Of a stretch of DNA of 64,000 nucleotides, positions 10,423-22,112 are shown one piece after another. The position numbers were made by a program, and so were the translations under genes. Numbering within the stretch: the stretch's first letter is position 1; the number at the start of each line of letters is the position of its first letter. The DNA is taken from NCBI RefSeq assembly GCF_000586475.1, contig NZ_BAWJ01000002.1:239621-303620 (forward strand), given 5' to 3'. The notes under the pieces were generated by a model. It was not told the origin of the DNA and made no database searches. It saw only the letters and a list, made by a program, of their open reading frames with translations. This DNA comes from Psychrobacter sp. JCM 18903. Its GTDB lineage: Bacteria; Pseudomonadota; Gammaproteobacteria; Pseudomonadales; Moraxellaceae.

Positions 10423-12003
10423 TTAATGGCGGAAATGACGCATACCAGTGAATACCATCGCGATGCCATGCTCATTTGCCGCAGCAATGGTTTCATCATC
10501 ACGCATAGACCCACCTGGCTGGATAATAGCAGCAATACCGACTTGGGCAGCGTTATCAATACCATCACGGAAAGGGAAAAAGGCATCTGATGCCATAACA
10601 GCACCTTCAGTAGCCAATCCAGCGTACTCTGCCTTGATAGCGGCGATACGAGCTGAGTTGACACGGCTCATTTGACCAGCACCAACACCAATAGTACGCT
10701 GACCTTTGGCATAAACAATCGCATTAGATTTGACGTATTTTGCTACATTCCAGCTGAATAATAGATCGGCGATTTGCGCTTCTGTTGGTTGTACATCAGT
10801 GACAATCTTTAAGTCATTGGCCGTAATCAAACCAAGATCTTGCTCTTGTACTAGCAGGCCACCGTTGACGCGCTTGTAGTCAAGCTGACTATCGCGTTGA
10901 TCTGGCGCTGGCAGTTCGCCGCACACCAATACACGGACATTTTTCTTAGCAGCTGTCGCTTCAAGCACACCATCTTCGATGCTTGGTGCAATAATAACCT
11001 CTACAAACTGATTGTCGATAATGGTTTTAGCAGCTGCCAATGTCAATGGGCGGTTAAAAGCAATGATGCCGCCAAAAGAAGACTCAGGGTCAGTACTAAA
11101 GGCAGTGTTATAAGCGGTTACTTGATCGTTATCCACAGCGACACCGCAAGGGTTGGCATGCTTAACGATAACGCAAGCAGGGGCACTAAAGGCTTTCACG
11201 CACTCAAGGGCAGCGTCAGTATCGGCGATATTGTTATAAGACAGCGCCTTGCCTTGCAGTTGCTTAGCAGTCGCTATAGAGGCTTGGTGGCTTTTTAGCG
11301 GATGGTTTTCCGTATAAAAAGCGGCGTTTTGATGTGGGTTTTCGCCGTATCGTAGATCCTGTGCTTTTTCGAGCTGCACATTAAAGGTACGTGAAAAATT
11401 CTCAGGTTGCTGGTTTTCATTGACACGGCTACCTAAGAAATTGGCAATCATTCCGTCGTACTGTGCAGTATGCTCAAAAGCCTTCACTGCCAAGTCATAG
11501 CGCAAAGCAGGTGTCAGCTCGGTGCCATCACCTAAAGCGGCAAGTATGCGCTCATAATCTGCTGGATCAGTCACGATACCCACATGAGCGTGGTTTTTCG
11601 CCGCAGAACGCACCATCGTGGGACCACCGATGTCGATGTTTTCGATAGCGTCGTTCATGGTGACGTCAGCACGAGCAATGGTTTCTGCAAACGGATAAAG
11701 GTTGACGACAACCAAATCAATACGCTCAATCGCGTGCTCACTCATTACGGCATCGTCTGTACCACGGCGTCCTAAGATGCCACCATGAATTTTAGGATGT
11801 AGCGTTTTGACACGGCCATCCATCATTTCAGGAAAACCTGTGTAATCGGATACTTCGGTCACAGCGACATTGTTTTCTGTGAGTAAACGATAAGTACCGC
11901 CAGTAGACAGTAAGTCAAAGCCTGACTTAATAAGGCCTTGCGCAAACTCAACGATATTGGATTTATCAGAGACTGACAATAGAGCAAGTGGGGTTGTACT
12001 CAT
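10423..12003 (-). CDS. purH: Bifunctional AICAR transformylase / IMP cyclohydrolase PurH
   Basis: PurH carries out the last two steps of IMP synthesis. The N-terminal MGS-like cyclohydrolase domain begins [19 protein letters not shown] and contains [10 protein letters not shown] and [18 protein letters not shown]. The transformylase domain contains [26 protein letters not shown] and the C-terminal [18 protein letters not shown]. The ATG at 12003 (MSTTPLALL) gives about 526 residues, the full length, with an intact frame. It lies downstream of fis, as in Pseudomonas and relatives. A terminator-like hairpin stands just before its start codon. Confidence 0.96.
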   Translation of the reverse strand: MSTTPLALLSVSDKSNIVEFAQGLIKSGFDLLSTGGTYRLLTENNVAVTEVSDYTGFPEMMDGRVKTLHPKIHGGILGRRGTDDAVMSEHAIERIDLVVVNLYPFAETIARADVTMNDAIENIDIGGPTMVRSAAKNHAHVGIVTDPADYERILAALGDGTELTPALRYDLAVKAFEHTAQYDGMIANFLGSRVNENQQPENFSRTFNVQLEKAQDLRYGENPHQNAAFYTENHPLKSHQASIATAKQLQGKALSYNNIADTDAALECVKAFSAPACVIVKHANPCGVAVDNDQVTAYNTAFSTDPESSFGGIIAFNRPLTLAAAKTIIDNQFVEVIIAPSIEDGVLEATAAKKNVRVLVCGELPAPDQRDSQLDYKRVNGGLLVQEQDLGLITANDLKIVTDVQPTEAQIADLLFSWNVAKYVKSNAIVYAKGQRTIGVGAGQMSRVNSARIAAIKAEYAGLATEGAVMASDAFFPFRDGIDNAAQVGIAAIIQPGGSMRDDETIAAANEHGIAMVFTGMRHFRH

Positions 12004-12017
12004 AAGAAAATTTCCAT

Positions 12018-12044
12018 AAAAAAAGCCTGACGTAAACGTCTGGC
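12018..12044 (-). terminator. Terminator or attenuator hairpin directly before purH
   Basis: On the minus strand GCCAGACGT-TTACGTCAGGC (interrupted stem) is followed by TTTTTTT, ending only about 14 bases before the purH ATG. It could end the fis transcript or act as a leader attenuator of purH. No obvious purH promoter is seen between hairpin and gene, so purH seems to depend on read-through. Confidence 0.65.
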
Positions 12045-12156
12045 AAGGTGACAATGACAATTGTTGTAGACAATATCATGGTGGATAGCGTCAATAACGT
12101 TAAATTGCCATACATAATGACTGGTAATAAAGACAGAGAAATGCATATAGCAGATG

Positions 12157-12516
12157 CTACATTAAGTCATAAGTTTTGAGTTTTTTGCGTAAAGTGCCAC
12201 GATTCAGACCTAAAATTTGTGCACACTTGGTTTGATTGCCTCGCGTTTTTTCAAGGACAACCGATAATAGTGGCTCTTCAACTTGTTTTAAAATAAGCTC
12301 ATACAAGTCGGTCGGCATCTCATCACCTAGCATCGCAAAGTATTGTCGTACCACACGCTCCACATGTACGCGCAGTGGTTCATGACGCTGGCTCGCATCG
12401 CTGTTTAATGAGGAGTCAACATGACGAGTTGAATGATGGTTAGCTGTACTATAATCGGCAGGATGCTCAGAGCTTGTGGCAAAATGATTGGCATTATGCT
12501 GTGCATGAGGTGCCAT
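12157..12516 (-). CDS. fis: Nucleoid protein Fis
   Basis: Fis is a small DNA-bending protein that activates rRNA promoters and stimulates site-specific recombination. The C-terminal helix-turn-helix (VVLEKTRGNQTKCAQILGLN then RGTLRKKLKTYDLM) matches the Fis/NtrC-type HTH closely. The central region PTDLYELILKQVEEPLLS is also typical. The protein is 119 residues, longer than E. coli Fis (98) because of a histidine- and asparagine-rich N-terminal extension (HAQHNANHFATSSEHPADYS). An internal start is possible, but no strong one is visible. It precedes purH on the same strand. Confidence 0.92.
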   Translation of the reverse strand: MAPHAQHNANHFATSSEHPADYSTANHHSTRHVDSSLNSDASQRHEPLRVHVERVVRQYFAMLGDEMPTDLYELILKQVEEPLLSVVLEKTRGNQTKCAQILGLNRGTLRKKLKTYDLM

Positions 12517-12791
12517 AAGATAATGTCCTTGGGATTGGAAAGAGTCAAACCATAAGATATCAGGGTATTATATCAAATTAATATCGTTTAGCACTGACAG
12601 ATTAACCTTATATTGGCAGCAGTATGACTAGGGTATATGCTTACTATTATAACATTGCCACAAAATATAACTGGCTGTGTCGCACTTGCATCACTATTGA
12701 ACTTGCTACCTGCCTACGTTTTTCTGACGGCTGAAGTTTTAAGAGACAAGGTTGTTTATAGATAGACAATATTTTGTTGGTAATTATCTAT

Positions 12792-14082
12792 TCAATACAG
12801 AGGACTTATAGTCACTTCTCGAATTTGTCTATTAGCAACAGGGATGGTAAATAATATGTTGCGACTACTGTCCGCCGCTAATTGGCTTTGCTTGCTTAAT
12901 AGATAATCAGCTGGCGTGGCGATGAATTCTCCAATCATATCATTTGCGCCGTATACGCTGACTTTAACATTCGGATATAGCTGTGCTTTGGCACTTTGAT
13001 TGTTTAATGTGGCACTGACATCGCTCGACTTTCCATCCATCTTAATCTTACTCGATTTATGATTAAGGTTGGTAATCGTGAATGCTGTTAGATCGGCACT
13101 AGGTAAACTACAGGCAGCGACTGCACATACTGATTGTAAGCGCTCTGCATGCACTGGGTTTTCATCAAAGTTTCTAGATTAAAAATGACGTATTGAGCAA
13201 AAAGTAGCAGTGCTAATACTAAGCACCTAGTGTCCATAGTAAGGATGCGATAGAACGTCTCTGCGGCGTAGGTGTAAACTTTGCTTGTGCTTTTCTCACA
13301 CGCTCTTCGGCGGTTGGCGCTTCATCTTTCAGTGGTACACCCATATCGAGCAACAGTTGTGATAAATCGGTATCGTCTTGTCGAACCTCTTCGCCTTTAT
13401 TTTGTTCTTTTAGGAGTTTTTCGAGCCAAGAATTGTCCGCAGTATCATCCACATTGGCATGAATATCATTAGCGGCTGCTGAACTGAGCGCCATTTGTGC
13501 TGATGAGGAATTTTCTGTTGTATCACCAGATGATACTTTCGCTGATGACGCATTGTTTTTATCTGTTTTTTTAGAGAGGTTGCTTGTTGGTTGGTTGTCT
13601 GCTGTAGAAGTATAACCGCTATTGTTCATATTGCTGGCTTGAGTCAGCCAAGCATCCATACTATCTAGAGAATCATACTCTAAAACGCTTTCTTCTGGCT
13701 CATCGCTATCCATGTCATCATAGATTAAGCCGTCATGAATCAAATCATCCTCAATTAAAGTATCAGATGAAATATTTTTTGAATGTGGAGGAGTGAGTGG
13801 TGACTTAGCAGCGCCTGCTGCATGTTGATTTTTATTATGATTGTCAGCGGTTTGTGCAGAATGTTCATTTGAATCGGCTAGCGTATTGGTGTCAGTCGTT
13901 GTGTTTTCTTGAATAGCGGAAGTATTGACAGCATCGGCAGTGAGGATAAGATGTTTATTGACCAAAAAACTCTGTTGGCATTGATCACAGCTAACCGTGG
14001 CGTTTACTTTATTCAACTGTGTTTGCTGTATTTTAAAGCAAGCTTGGCAATGAGGGCACTGAGTTTTTATGGGCGTGGTCAT
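12792..14082 (-). CDS. Zinc-ribbon and DUF3426 protein, frameshifted
   Basis: The N-terminus has the MJ0042-type zinc ribbon CPHCQACFKI ... CDQCQQSF. A long acidic, Ser/Asn/Asp-rich linker of over 150 residues follows (EEDLIHDGLIYDD region). A transmembrane helix (SLLWTLGA-LVLALLLFAQYV) and a C-terminal DUF3426 domain (VKVSVYGANDMIGEF, NRQIREVTIS) complete it. Two one-base losses, near 13227 and 13173, split the frame just before and after the membrane helix. The joined length is about 430 residues. The function is unknown; genes of this type commonly lie next to prmA, as here, upstream of fis and purH. Confidence 0.8.
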
Positions 14083-14278
14083 AGGGTCGAATCCAAAAAA
14101 TTATGGTTATCAATACCGCTTAGCCACTCGCTAATAGTTGCCTATAGTGCTAATACTGCCGTTTGTATCAGCTTTAAATATTAGCTCTAAATGTCCATAA
14201 ATCATGAATAAGGACAGAGTGGCGTCAAATGCATGACATTTGACTGCCCTCTATCGTAACAGATGTAATTAAATGTTG

Positions 14279-15204
14279 CTAGCCTGTAAATGTACCAGAT
14301 AAACGCTGCCAATGTTGGTCTTCTTGCGCTGTAAAAGCATGTTTGGCATCAAGCGCAAAATAAGGTTGATAAGCCGCCGTTACTTGTTCAGTTTGTGACT
14401 CTATTAGACCGGCCAAGACAATGCGACCTTTTGGTGCGATTAAGGTGGCGAAGTAAGGCGCTAAGCAATAAGCGGCTTGGCTAGAATGTTTGCAACGATT
14501 ACGTCTACAGGTAACACATCATTTTGTGCGCAGTAGTCAGTGAAGTCTTCTGGTAAAAACGCTTGCAGGCGATCCCCAACGTGATTGCGTGCGGCATTTT
14601 GATTGGTTGCCAGCACTGCTTGTGGGTCGATATCGACGGCATACACGTGGCGTGCACCTAATAACAAAGCAGCAATGCCTAAAATACCTGAACCGCAACC
14701 ATAATCAATCACCACTTTGTCTTTTAGATCTTGTTCTGTTAACCAGTCAAGACATAAGCGAGTAGTGGCATGATAGCCTGTACCAAAAGCTAGGCCAGGA
14801 TCCATAATAATGTTAGTCGCCTCAGGATTGGGCGGCGTCAGCCAGTTGGGTACAATCCATAAATTATTGGCACATTCGATAGGATGGTAATTGCTCATCC
14901 ATTCGCGCTCCCAGTCTTTATCATCGACAGCCGTGAGCCAGATACGAGTGGCTTGCACTTGTGCTGCGATTTCATGACTGAGCTGCTCGACTGCCTGACG
15001 ACTGCCAGCATCGGTGGTCGCATCAAATAGCCCTGTCAAGATAACCTCATCCCATAGAGGTGATTCACCAGGTAATGGCTCAAATAAAGGCTGGTCACCT
15101 GCGTCGTCTAAGGCGATGGATAATGCACCTGCTTCTAGGAGCAGTGCCTCAGCCAAATCGACGTTTGCTTTTTCACATTGTAAATGCAGTTGTTGCCATG
15201 CCAT
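14279..15204 (-). CDS. prmA: Ribosomal protein L11 methyltransferase, frameshifted near the end
   Basis: PrmA trimethylates ribosomal protein L11. The N-terminal L11-recognition domain starts MAWQQLHLQCEKANVDLAEAL and includes DKDWEREWMSNYHPI. The SAM-binding domain shows MDPGLAFGTGYHATTRLCLD, VIDYGCGSGILGIAA and DIDPQAVLATNQNA. The substrate motif VIVANILAKPLI is followed by a break near 14464, where one base is missing; the restored tail LAPYFATLIAPKGRIVLAGLI is typical and extends to the stop at 14279-14281. That gives about 309 residues. The ATG at 15204 is chosen by homology; the open frame extends upstream to 15309 without similarity. Confidence 0.93.
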
Positions 15205-15326
15205 AACGATAACCTTAATTAAAAATAAATGTCTATTTTGGATAAATGATGCGTATGCAGAATATAAAAAGTGAATAGATATCAAGTGATAAACTTGGTA
15301 TCTATTCACTTCGCTATGTCTTGATA

Positions 15327-16135
15327 TTAGCGTAAGGCTTGCTTCGCTTCACTGATGACGCGAGCGTTGCCTTGGGCTTGTCCTGATTGCAAAATAATTT
15401 GCCACAGCGCGCGGCGACGACTGGTATCTTGAGAAACACTCAGACCACGGCGTGCCATGCTTCTGCCTTACGCGGCTGGTTCTTTTTTAATGCCACTTGC
15501 GCCAAATAGAAATACACCGCAGAAGATTTAGGTGCTAGGCGCTGTGCACGGGTAAAGCTGTTTTCAGCATTGGTCAGTTTGCCAGCTTTTAGTTGACTGA
15601 TACCTGCTTGCATCAAATTGCGAAATGCTGGCAGGTTGCTATTGTTGGTGGTAGCTTGCTGTGTCCGTTGCTGCGAGTTTTTTCTTGCCTGCTCTAGCAA
15701 TTCGTTGTGTGACGGTGCTGACGGCTCAGAGATGATGTAGTCATCACGCGAAGGAATGATTATAACTGAATCAGGTTGGGTCAACACAGGACTAGATGGT
15801 GTAAATACAGGCGTCTCTTGAGTCAATGGATTGGTTGATTCGGCTGGCTCAGAGGGATTATAAGGCTCAATGGGGTAGTCATCCTCGTCCTCTGTTCTGA
15901 CAATGGGCGTTTGCGTCACAGTCGCTATGGGGGCTTTAGCTGTCTGCGATGATGGCAGCGTTTGAGTCGGTACGGTTTTCATAGCGGTAGATGCAGTCGG
16001 CGCAGTCTGGCAAGCGCTCAAACTCAACATGCCAGCTAGAGCACTGACTGCCAGCATCGTATTGGCTGGCTTGATTTTGATAGACCGCGTTATGACGGCT
16101 GACCTAGCTGATACAGTTTGCTTGAGAGATAACAT
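15327..16135 (-). CDS. TPR-repeat lipoprotein, frameshifted near the end
   Basis: The N-terminal signal peptide ends in a lipobox (SALAGMLSLSAC), so the product is probably a lipoprotein. A proline/threonine-rich linker follows. Near the C-terminus a TPR-like helix pair is visible (NLMQAGISQLKAGKLTNAEN, QRLAPKSSAVYFYLAQVAL). The frame breaks near 15458 by one lost base; restoring it gives MARRGLSVSQDTSRRRALWQ and a stop at 15327, about 269 residues. It lies 35 bases downstream of mrcB on the same strand, so a role connected with cell-wall synthesis, as with LpoB-like or CpoB-like lipoproteins, is possible; this is inference from context. Confidence 0.8.
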
Positions 16136-16170
16136 TAAGTTGAGACCTTTTTTAAGTTTCACAAATAACT

Positions 16171-18647
16171 TTAGAACCATTCAACGGCACGATCATACCA
16201 AGTATCGGTACGACTTTCTGCATCATTACCATTTGAGCCATCACTGTTTTCTTGGTTGTCGCTATCAACAGCTTCGCCATTTGGAATCTCTAAACCTTCA
16301 CTACGGCGCTGCTGGTTCTGTTCACGAGCACGATCTTGTTGATATAAGCCGACAGCGCAACTGCTGGCTTCTTCTGGTAAATATGCCGACAGGACAGGCA
16401 GATAGCGTGCATCTGCACAGCGCTCATTAGACAGCTTGCCTGAGTTGTTCTCTAACCACAACCATTCAATACCTTCAGGCTCTGGTAGTGCCACAGGCGT
16501 CAGTTTCAAGCGATTCATATAGTCAACCCAAACTGGCAATGCGCCAGTACCGCCGCTTAAACCAATTGGCTTGTTATCATCACGCCAACCCAAACCACAC
16601 TGACATAGTTACCACTGTAACCTGCAAACCAAGCATCGCGGTAATCATTTGTGGTTCCTGTTTTGCCAGCAAGATTTAGATTGCTACCAAGTGATTGCAC
16701 GCGTTTGGCAGTACCGTTTTTGACCACATCTTGTAAAGCATAGTTAATTAAGAAATTGGTCTCAGGCGGAATACTACGCTGAGTGTTGAGTCCAGTACGT
16801 TGTAAAATACGACCACGGTCATCAATGACGGTGCGAATACTATGAATAGGCGTACGGAAGCCGCCAGTTGCAAAGACTTGATAGACACCAAGCATGTCCA
16901 TTGGGCTAAGATTAACAGAACCTAACAGTGCTGATGGATAAGGTGGTATTTTTTCTTTAATTCCCATGCGCTGTAACTGCTTGGCAAAGGTATCGACCCC
17001 AAACTCCATACCCAAGCGTACCGCCGCTTGGTTATAAGACTTTGATAAAGCGGTGGTAAATGGCACATAACCATGGTCACGATTGTCATAGTTCTTGGGG
17101 TTCCATTTAGTACCATCGCTTAGATTCACGGTAATCGGTGAGTCATCGACTGAGCTTGCAAGATTATAGCGCCCACTTTCAAGTGCTGTCATATAAATAA
17201 TAGGCTTCAATAACGAACCCACTTGGCGCTTGGCATCGACCGCACGGTTAAAGCCGGTAAATTCACTGCCACTGCCCACCACAGAGACCAGCTCACCAGT
17301 CTCAGGATTGGCACTCACTAAGGCACCTTGCAAGTCTTTGGTTTTGCTACTGTTACGACGCAGCTCACCCAATTTTCTATCAACTGCTTTGTCTGCGGCT
17401 AATTGTGCAATAGGGTCCAAAGTACTGATAATGATAAGACCTTCATTTTTGAGGTCATCAGAATAGTACACGGTATTCAGCTCGCGCTTGACGATATCCA
17501 AAAAGTCAGGGAATTGACTTTTGCCTTCGACAGGTTTGTCCACGACACCAAGTGGCTGCTTTAGCGCTTTTTCATAGTCTTCTTGACTGAGTGAGCCAAC
17601 GGCCAGCATATTGCCCAGCACGACGTCACGGCGTGCTTTTGAATCGTTTGGATGGCGACGTGGGTTATAGATACTCGGGCCTTTTGCCATACCGACTAAC
17701 AGGGCTTGCTGATCCAAGCGCAGCTCATTCAGTGGTTTATCAAAGTAAAACTGTGATGCCAAGCCAAAACCATTAATAGAGCGGTTGCCGTTTTGACCCA
17801 AATAAATCTCGTTGAGGTACGTTTGTAGAATTTCATCTTTGCTATAATGTAGCTCGAGCAATACTGCCATTAACGCTTCGTTGGCTTTGCGCTTCAGCGT
17901 ACGGTCTGAATTGAGATAGAAGTTTTTAATCAGCTGCTGAGTGATGGTCGAGCCACCTTGTCTAGAGCCGCCAGAGAAATTGTTCAGTACGGCGCGTGCA
18001 ATGCCTCGTATAGAGACGCCTTTGTGCTCATAAAACGCACGGTCTTCTGTGGCTATTAATGCATCAATGAGTGGTTGTGGCACTTCATCTAACGAGACGA
18101 CCAAACGATCTTCATTACTGTCAGGATAAATACCACCGATACTCACCGGCTCTAAGCGAATGATGCCGCTTTTGGCAGGCAAAGTGCTTTGTACGGACTC
18201 AATCTTGTTACCAGCAATGGTCATTTTTATGACTTGCTCTTTATCCACATCGTTGGCGCTATAAGTAAAACCGCGAGTATGAATAAAGTAGGTATTACCT
18301 GATCTATGATAGGTTCCCGTGCGATCATAAGCTTTGTTGCTTTGATAGTTCAGCAACTCCAGCCATGTCTTCATCGTATCTTTGTCGACACTCGCGCCTT
18401 GATACAATTCAAGCGGCTGCGAATACACTTTAGCAGGGATATCCCAGCGCTTACCCTCAAACTTATGAGTAATGGTGCGATCAAGTTTGATTAAATATAG
18501 CGCCAAGAGCACCATGCCAGCAATAATGACAATTAAGATAAGACTACTAAATACCAACCCACGCTGCTGTGAAGGGAGCGTGTGGTTAACAGATTTAGAG
18601 GACTGTGTTAACTTGGTATTTGGTAACTTGGAATTGGATGTTTGCAC
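16171..18647 (-). CDS. mrcB: Bifunctional penicillin-binding protein 1B, frameshifted
   Basis: This class A PBP polymerises glycan strands and cross-links peptides. After a short cytoplasmic tail comes one membrane helix (LVFSSLILIVIIAGMVLLAL). The glycosyltransferase domain (GT51) shows ATEDRAFYEHKGVS and RQGGSTITQQLIKNFYL. The transpeptidase domain has the active-site SLLK, the SYN box (SKSYNQAAV) and KTGTT. A break near 16585, one lost G in VGWRDDNKPIGL, splits off the last 130 residues, which include an Asn/Asp-rich tail. The joined length is about 825 residues. The UB2H-like regulatory region before the GT51 domain suggests PBP1B rather than PBP1A. Confidence 0.92.
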
Positions 18648-19124
18648 TGATGTCGCACCATTTTGGTATAAAAAACTGCCTCATAATGACGCAAATTGAC
18701 AAATTTTTCAATCTATCATCGTCAACGCAGGCATTCATTGATTTTAAGCTGTGAGTCGTTATGCTCTTCACAGCACTTGCTTATAGTATAATCTCTGTTA
18801 AAACACGGTCATTGCTAACAAAGCATTAAAAGCTTTAGATTGGCAGTATCATTGTTATATAAGTGTCATATTAGCTTCATGTCACCATGTAACCATGTCA
18901 CATAGCCATGCACGATAGCAGTTTAGAGACGCGCCAACGATGTGTTTTTTATGAATTAACCGCTACTGTTATTGTTTTATTTTTTGTGAGCCGTGCTGAA
19001 AGTTATTTAAAATAGCTGTTTTAGATAAGTCTTCTGCATAGGCGTTGAGTCTCGTTAGTGATAGTAAGTTTACTTAAAGCGAATAAGGTTCGAGCAAACC
19101 TGTCTAAAGGAAGTAAGCGCGATT
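18648..19124. other. Divergent intergenic region mrcB / ccoI
   Basis: The 477 bases between these divergent genes should carry both promoters. A clear Shine-Dalgarno-like AAAGGAAG lies before the ccoI ATG. No RNA gene or repeat was recognised. An FNR-type box, often found before ccoI genes, was not convincingly seen. Confidence 0.4.
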
Positions 19125-21910
19125 ATGTCCAATGTCCCATCATCAATGGCATCGACCACCAGCCAGCATTATGAAGATAACTCTATCATCGAAGGTTTAG
19201 TACTGCCACTCGCAGGTCACTGTTTCCACTGCGGTGATCCTGTACCGCAGCCGCCGTTCCATGCCAAGATATTGGGTAAGCCGCGTGAGATGTGCTGTAT
19301 GGGCTGTCAGTTAGCCTCTCAAAGCATCGTAGAGGCAGGGCTTGAGCAGTATTACTTGGACCGCTCAGAGATTAATCGTACGGCAAGTCTACCGACGCAG
19401 TTGACTCGCCTTGAGGCGTATGACCATGACGAGATCAAATCACAATTCGTCTATGCTCAAGACGGACTGTCGGTTGCAGAGCTGTCCGTCAATAACCTAC
19501 GCTGCGCGGCATGTACTTGGCTAATTGAGTCGCGTCTCGATGAGTTAGAGGGTATCAGTAAATGTCAGGTGAATTTGACCAATCAGCGTATGCGTGTGAT
19601 TTGGAACGAGGATAAGCTGCCGATCAGCCGTATTCTTGCCACCATTAATGAAATCGGCTATGAAGCCAAGCCTTATCGTCAAGATACGCATGAGGCGATG
19701 CTGGCGCGTCATAACAACCAAATGCTGATACGTCTTGGCATTGCCGCGTTGGGCTCGATGCAAGCGATGATGTATGCCGTTGCCATCTATTTTGGTGAAT
19801 ACAGCGATATGCTAATATTTCAGCGTGATTTTTTGCGCTGGGTGTCTTTATTTGTCAGTACGCCCGTTTTCTTCTATGCGGGTGTCCCGTTCTTTACCTC
19901 AGCGTGGTCGGCAATTCGTGCCCGTCAAGTCAATATGGACGTGCCCGTCAGCATCGCGCTGATTGTGACTTTTTTCGCGAGCCTATATGCCACCATCACT
20001 GGTCAAGGGGAAACCTATTACGATTCGGTCAGTATGTTTATTTTCTTTTTACTGGCAGGGCGTTACATTGAGCATAATGCCCGCCTAAAAGCCGCCACCA
20101 TGGCCAATGACTTGGTTGTGGTTGAGCCAGTACTGGTACAAAAAATTGCGGAAGATAAAGAAGCCGCCGAGCTTATATTACAGCAGTTAAAGAAAAATGA
20201 GCTCAAGAAAACAGCTATAAATGAAGACGTGAGCAATCAAGTCAGTAATTTGGATACAAATGAGGCGAGCACATCAGCTAATCCAACGCCTAATTTTATG
20301 CAAAGCATGGATGCCAATGTTCATCAGCTCACATCAAAAATTGCACAAGACTGGCAACGCACGCGTACTCAAAAATCAGCCATATCAACAACAGCAGATG
20401 AGGCAAAAGAAAAACAAATGGTCACCGCCCATAGTTTGCAAGTGGGTGATATCATTTTAGTTGAGGCTGGCTCTGAAATCATCAGCGATGGTATTTTGCT
20501 GAGCCAGACTGCTACCGTGTCGCAAAGCCTATTGACGGGTGAGGCGACTTGATTATCAAGAGCCAAGGTGACTATATCGTCGGCGGTGCACAAAACGATA
20601 GCCAACCGTTTGAGATGCTGGTCACAGCATTGCCAGCAGACAGCCAAATTGGCTTGATTGATCGGCTGATGAACCGTGCCATGAGTGAAAAGCCCAAACT
20701 GGCACAGCAAGCAGACAAGCTGGCACGATGGTTTGTGGCGCGTATTTTGGTATTGTCTGTCTTGGTATTCATTGGTTGGTATATCGTTGACCCAAGTCAA
20801 GCGATTTGGGCTACGGTCGCGGTATTGGTCGCGACTTGCCCTTGTGCGCTGTCTTTAGCGACACCGATTGCGCTGACGGTCGCGACCAATCGACTGGCAA
20901 GCTATGGCTTTTTGACGACGCGTGGACATACGCTACAAACTTTAGCGGAAATCACTCATGTCGCCTTTGATAAAACAGGCACTTTAACTTATGGTAAGCC
21001 GAATTTATTAAATATTGAGCTGCTTAAGGATAATGATATTGCAACGGCTACAGATGAGCAAAAAGATACGGTATTAGCCATCGCTGCGGCTCTAGAAGTA
21101 GGGAGCCGTCATCCTATTGCACACGCGCTGCTTACCGCTGCCTATCAGTTGCATTTGCCATCGACGCAGGCCTTACAGCATTATCCAGCAGGCGGTGTCG
21201 AGGCAATGATTGATGGCGTATTATATCGAATTGGTCATGTGGATTTTGCGTTAAACGATGCTGATGCTGATAATGATATGGTCATTGATTTAGTATCACA
21301 GCGCGCCAGCTCAGCAGTGGTTTTATCTTGTCAACAAAATGACTCGGTCACTTGGCAAGCGCTGGCATGCTTCTATTTCAATGATAAGGTGCGTGACAGT
21401 GCCAAAGCCATGCTCGATACGCTTAAAGAGTTGGGTATTGAGACAGTTATGTTGACTGGTGACCCAAGCCCGCAAGCGCTGGTATTGGCTGAAAGCTTAG
21501 GGATGCATTCTGCTTACAATGGTCTATCGCCAACAGACAAGGTTACTCACATTCAAAAACTACAGGCGGAAGGTGGCGTAGTGTTGATGGTGGGAGACGG
21601 TATTAATGATGCGCCAGTGCTAGCCGCAGCAGATGTCTCGACTTCTATTGCGGGGGCGGCAGATTTGGCACAAGTATCGAGTGACAGTATTATATTAAAT
21701 GGTCAAATCGACGCTATTACTGCGGCTAAGCGTATCTCTGATAAAACAGAACGCATTATCAAACAAAACTTCCGCTGGGCACTGATTTATAATGGCAGTG
21801 TGCTAATACCAGCAGCGTTAGGCTATGTGCCACCTTGGCTGGCTGCTATTGGTATGTCATTAAGTTCATTGTTTGTGGTCTTAAATGCGCTGCGCTTAAA
21901 GCGTGCTTAA
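19125..21910 (+). CDS. ccoI: Copper-exporting P1B-type ATPase for cbb3 oxidase assembly (CcoI/FixI), frameshifted
   Basis: CcoI-type ATPases pump copper for assembly of cbb3 cytochrome oxidase. The N-terminus has a cysteine-rich module (CFHCG at about 33-36 and CCMGC at about 57-61) that marks the FixI/CcoI subgroup, then a heavy-metal domain with CAACTWLIE (about 127). The membrane metal site is TCPCALSLATP. The phosphorylation motif DKTGTLT and the hinge motif GDGINDAPVLAAADV are present. A break near 20550 (one T lost after LLTGEAT) divides the actuator domain. An unusual Asn/Thr-rich insert of about 80 residues lies between the membrane part and the actuator domain. The total length is about 928 residues, longer than typical. 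Confidence 0.9.
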
Positions 21911-22010
21911 TACCCATTCAAAAAATGATTAGCTGCGTCAAACTTACTTAGCCTACTAATGTAGTACTGAGACTCATCTTCCTTGCTGCTCACATTTTTC
22001 CAGATAGTAT
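21910..22010. repeat. MITE-like dispersed repeat, copy A
   Basis: This non-coding stretch begins ATACCCATTC, ends near GATAGTAT, and its core (GATTAGCTGCGTCAAACTTA onward) matches the reverse complement of 60927-61031 at roughly three of four bases by eye. The ends are imperfect inverted repeats of the form ATACC/GGTAT. It lies immediately after the ccoI stop. Confidence 0.7.
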
Positions 22011-22040
22011 GTCTATCATAAATATTTAACTTTACCCATA

Positions 22041-22084
22041 AAAAAACCGCCTTTAACTATATGAATAGCCAAGGCGGTTTTTTA
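22041..22084. terminator. Bidirectional terminator between ccoI and the Bax-inhibitor gene
   Basis: AAAAAACCGCCTT and AAGGCGGTTTTTT flank a 17-base loop. The A- and T-tracts allow use by the convergent genes on both sides. Confidence 0.85.
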
Positions 22085-22112
22085 TTTAAATGAAGATTAG
22101 CTGGTTTTTAGA

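Noticed and set aside
10243..10590. Open frame on the plus strand between ppiD and purH
   Set aside because: It overlaps the terminator and then runs antisense to the conserved 3' end of purH.
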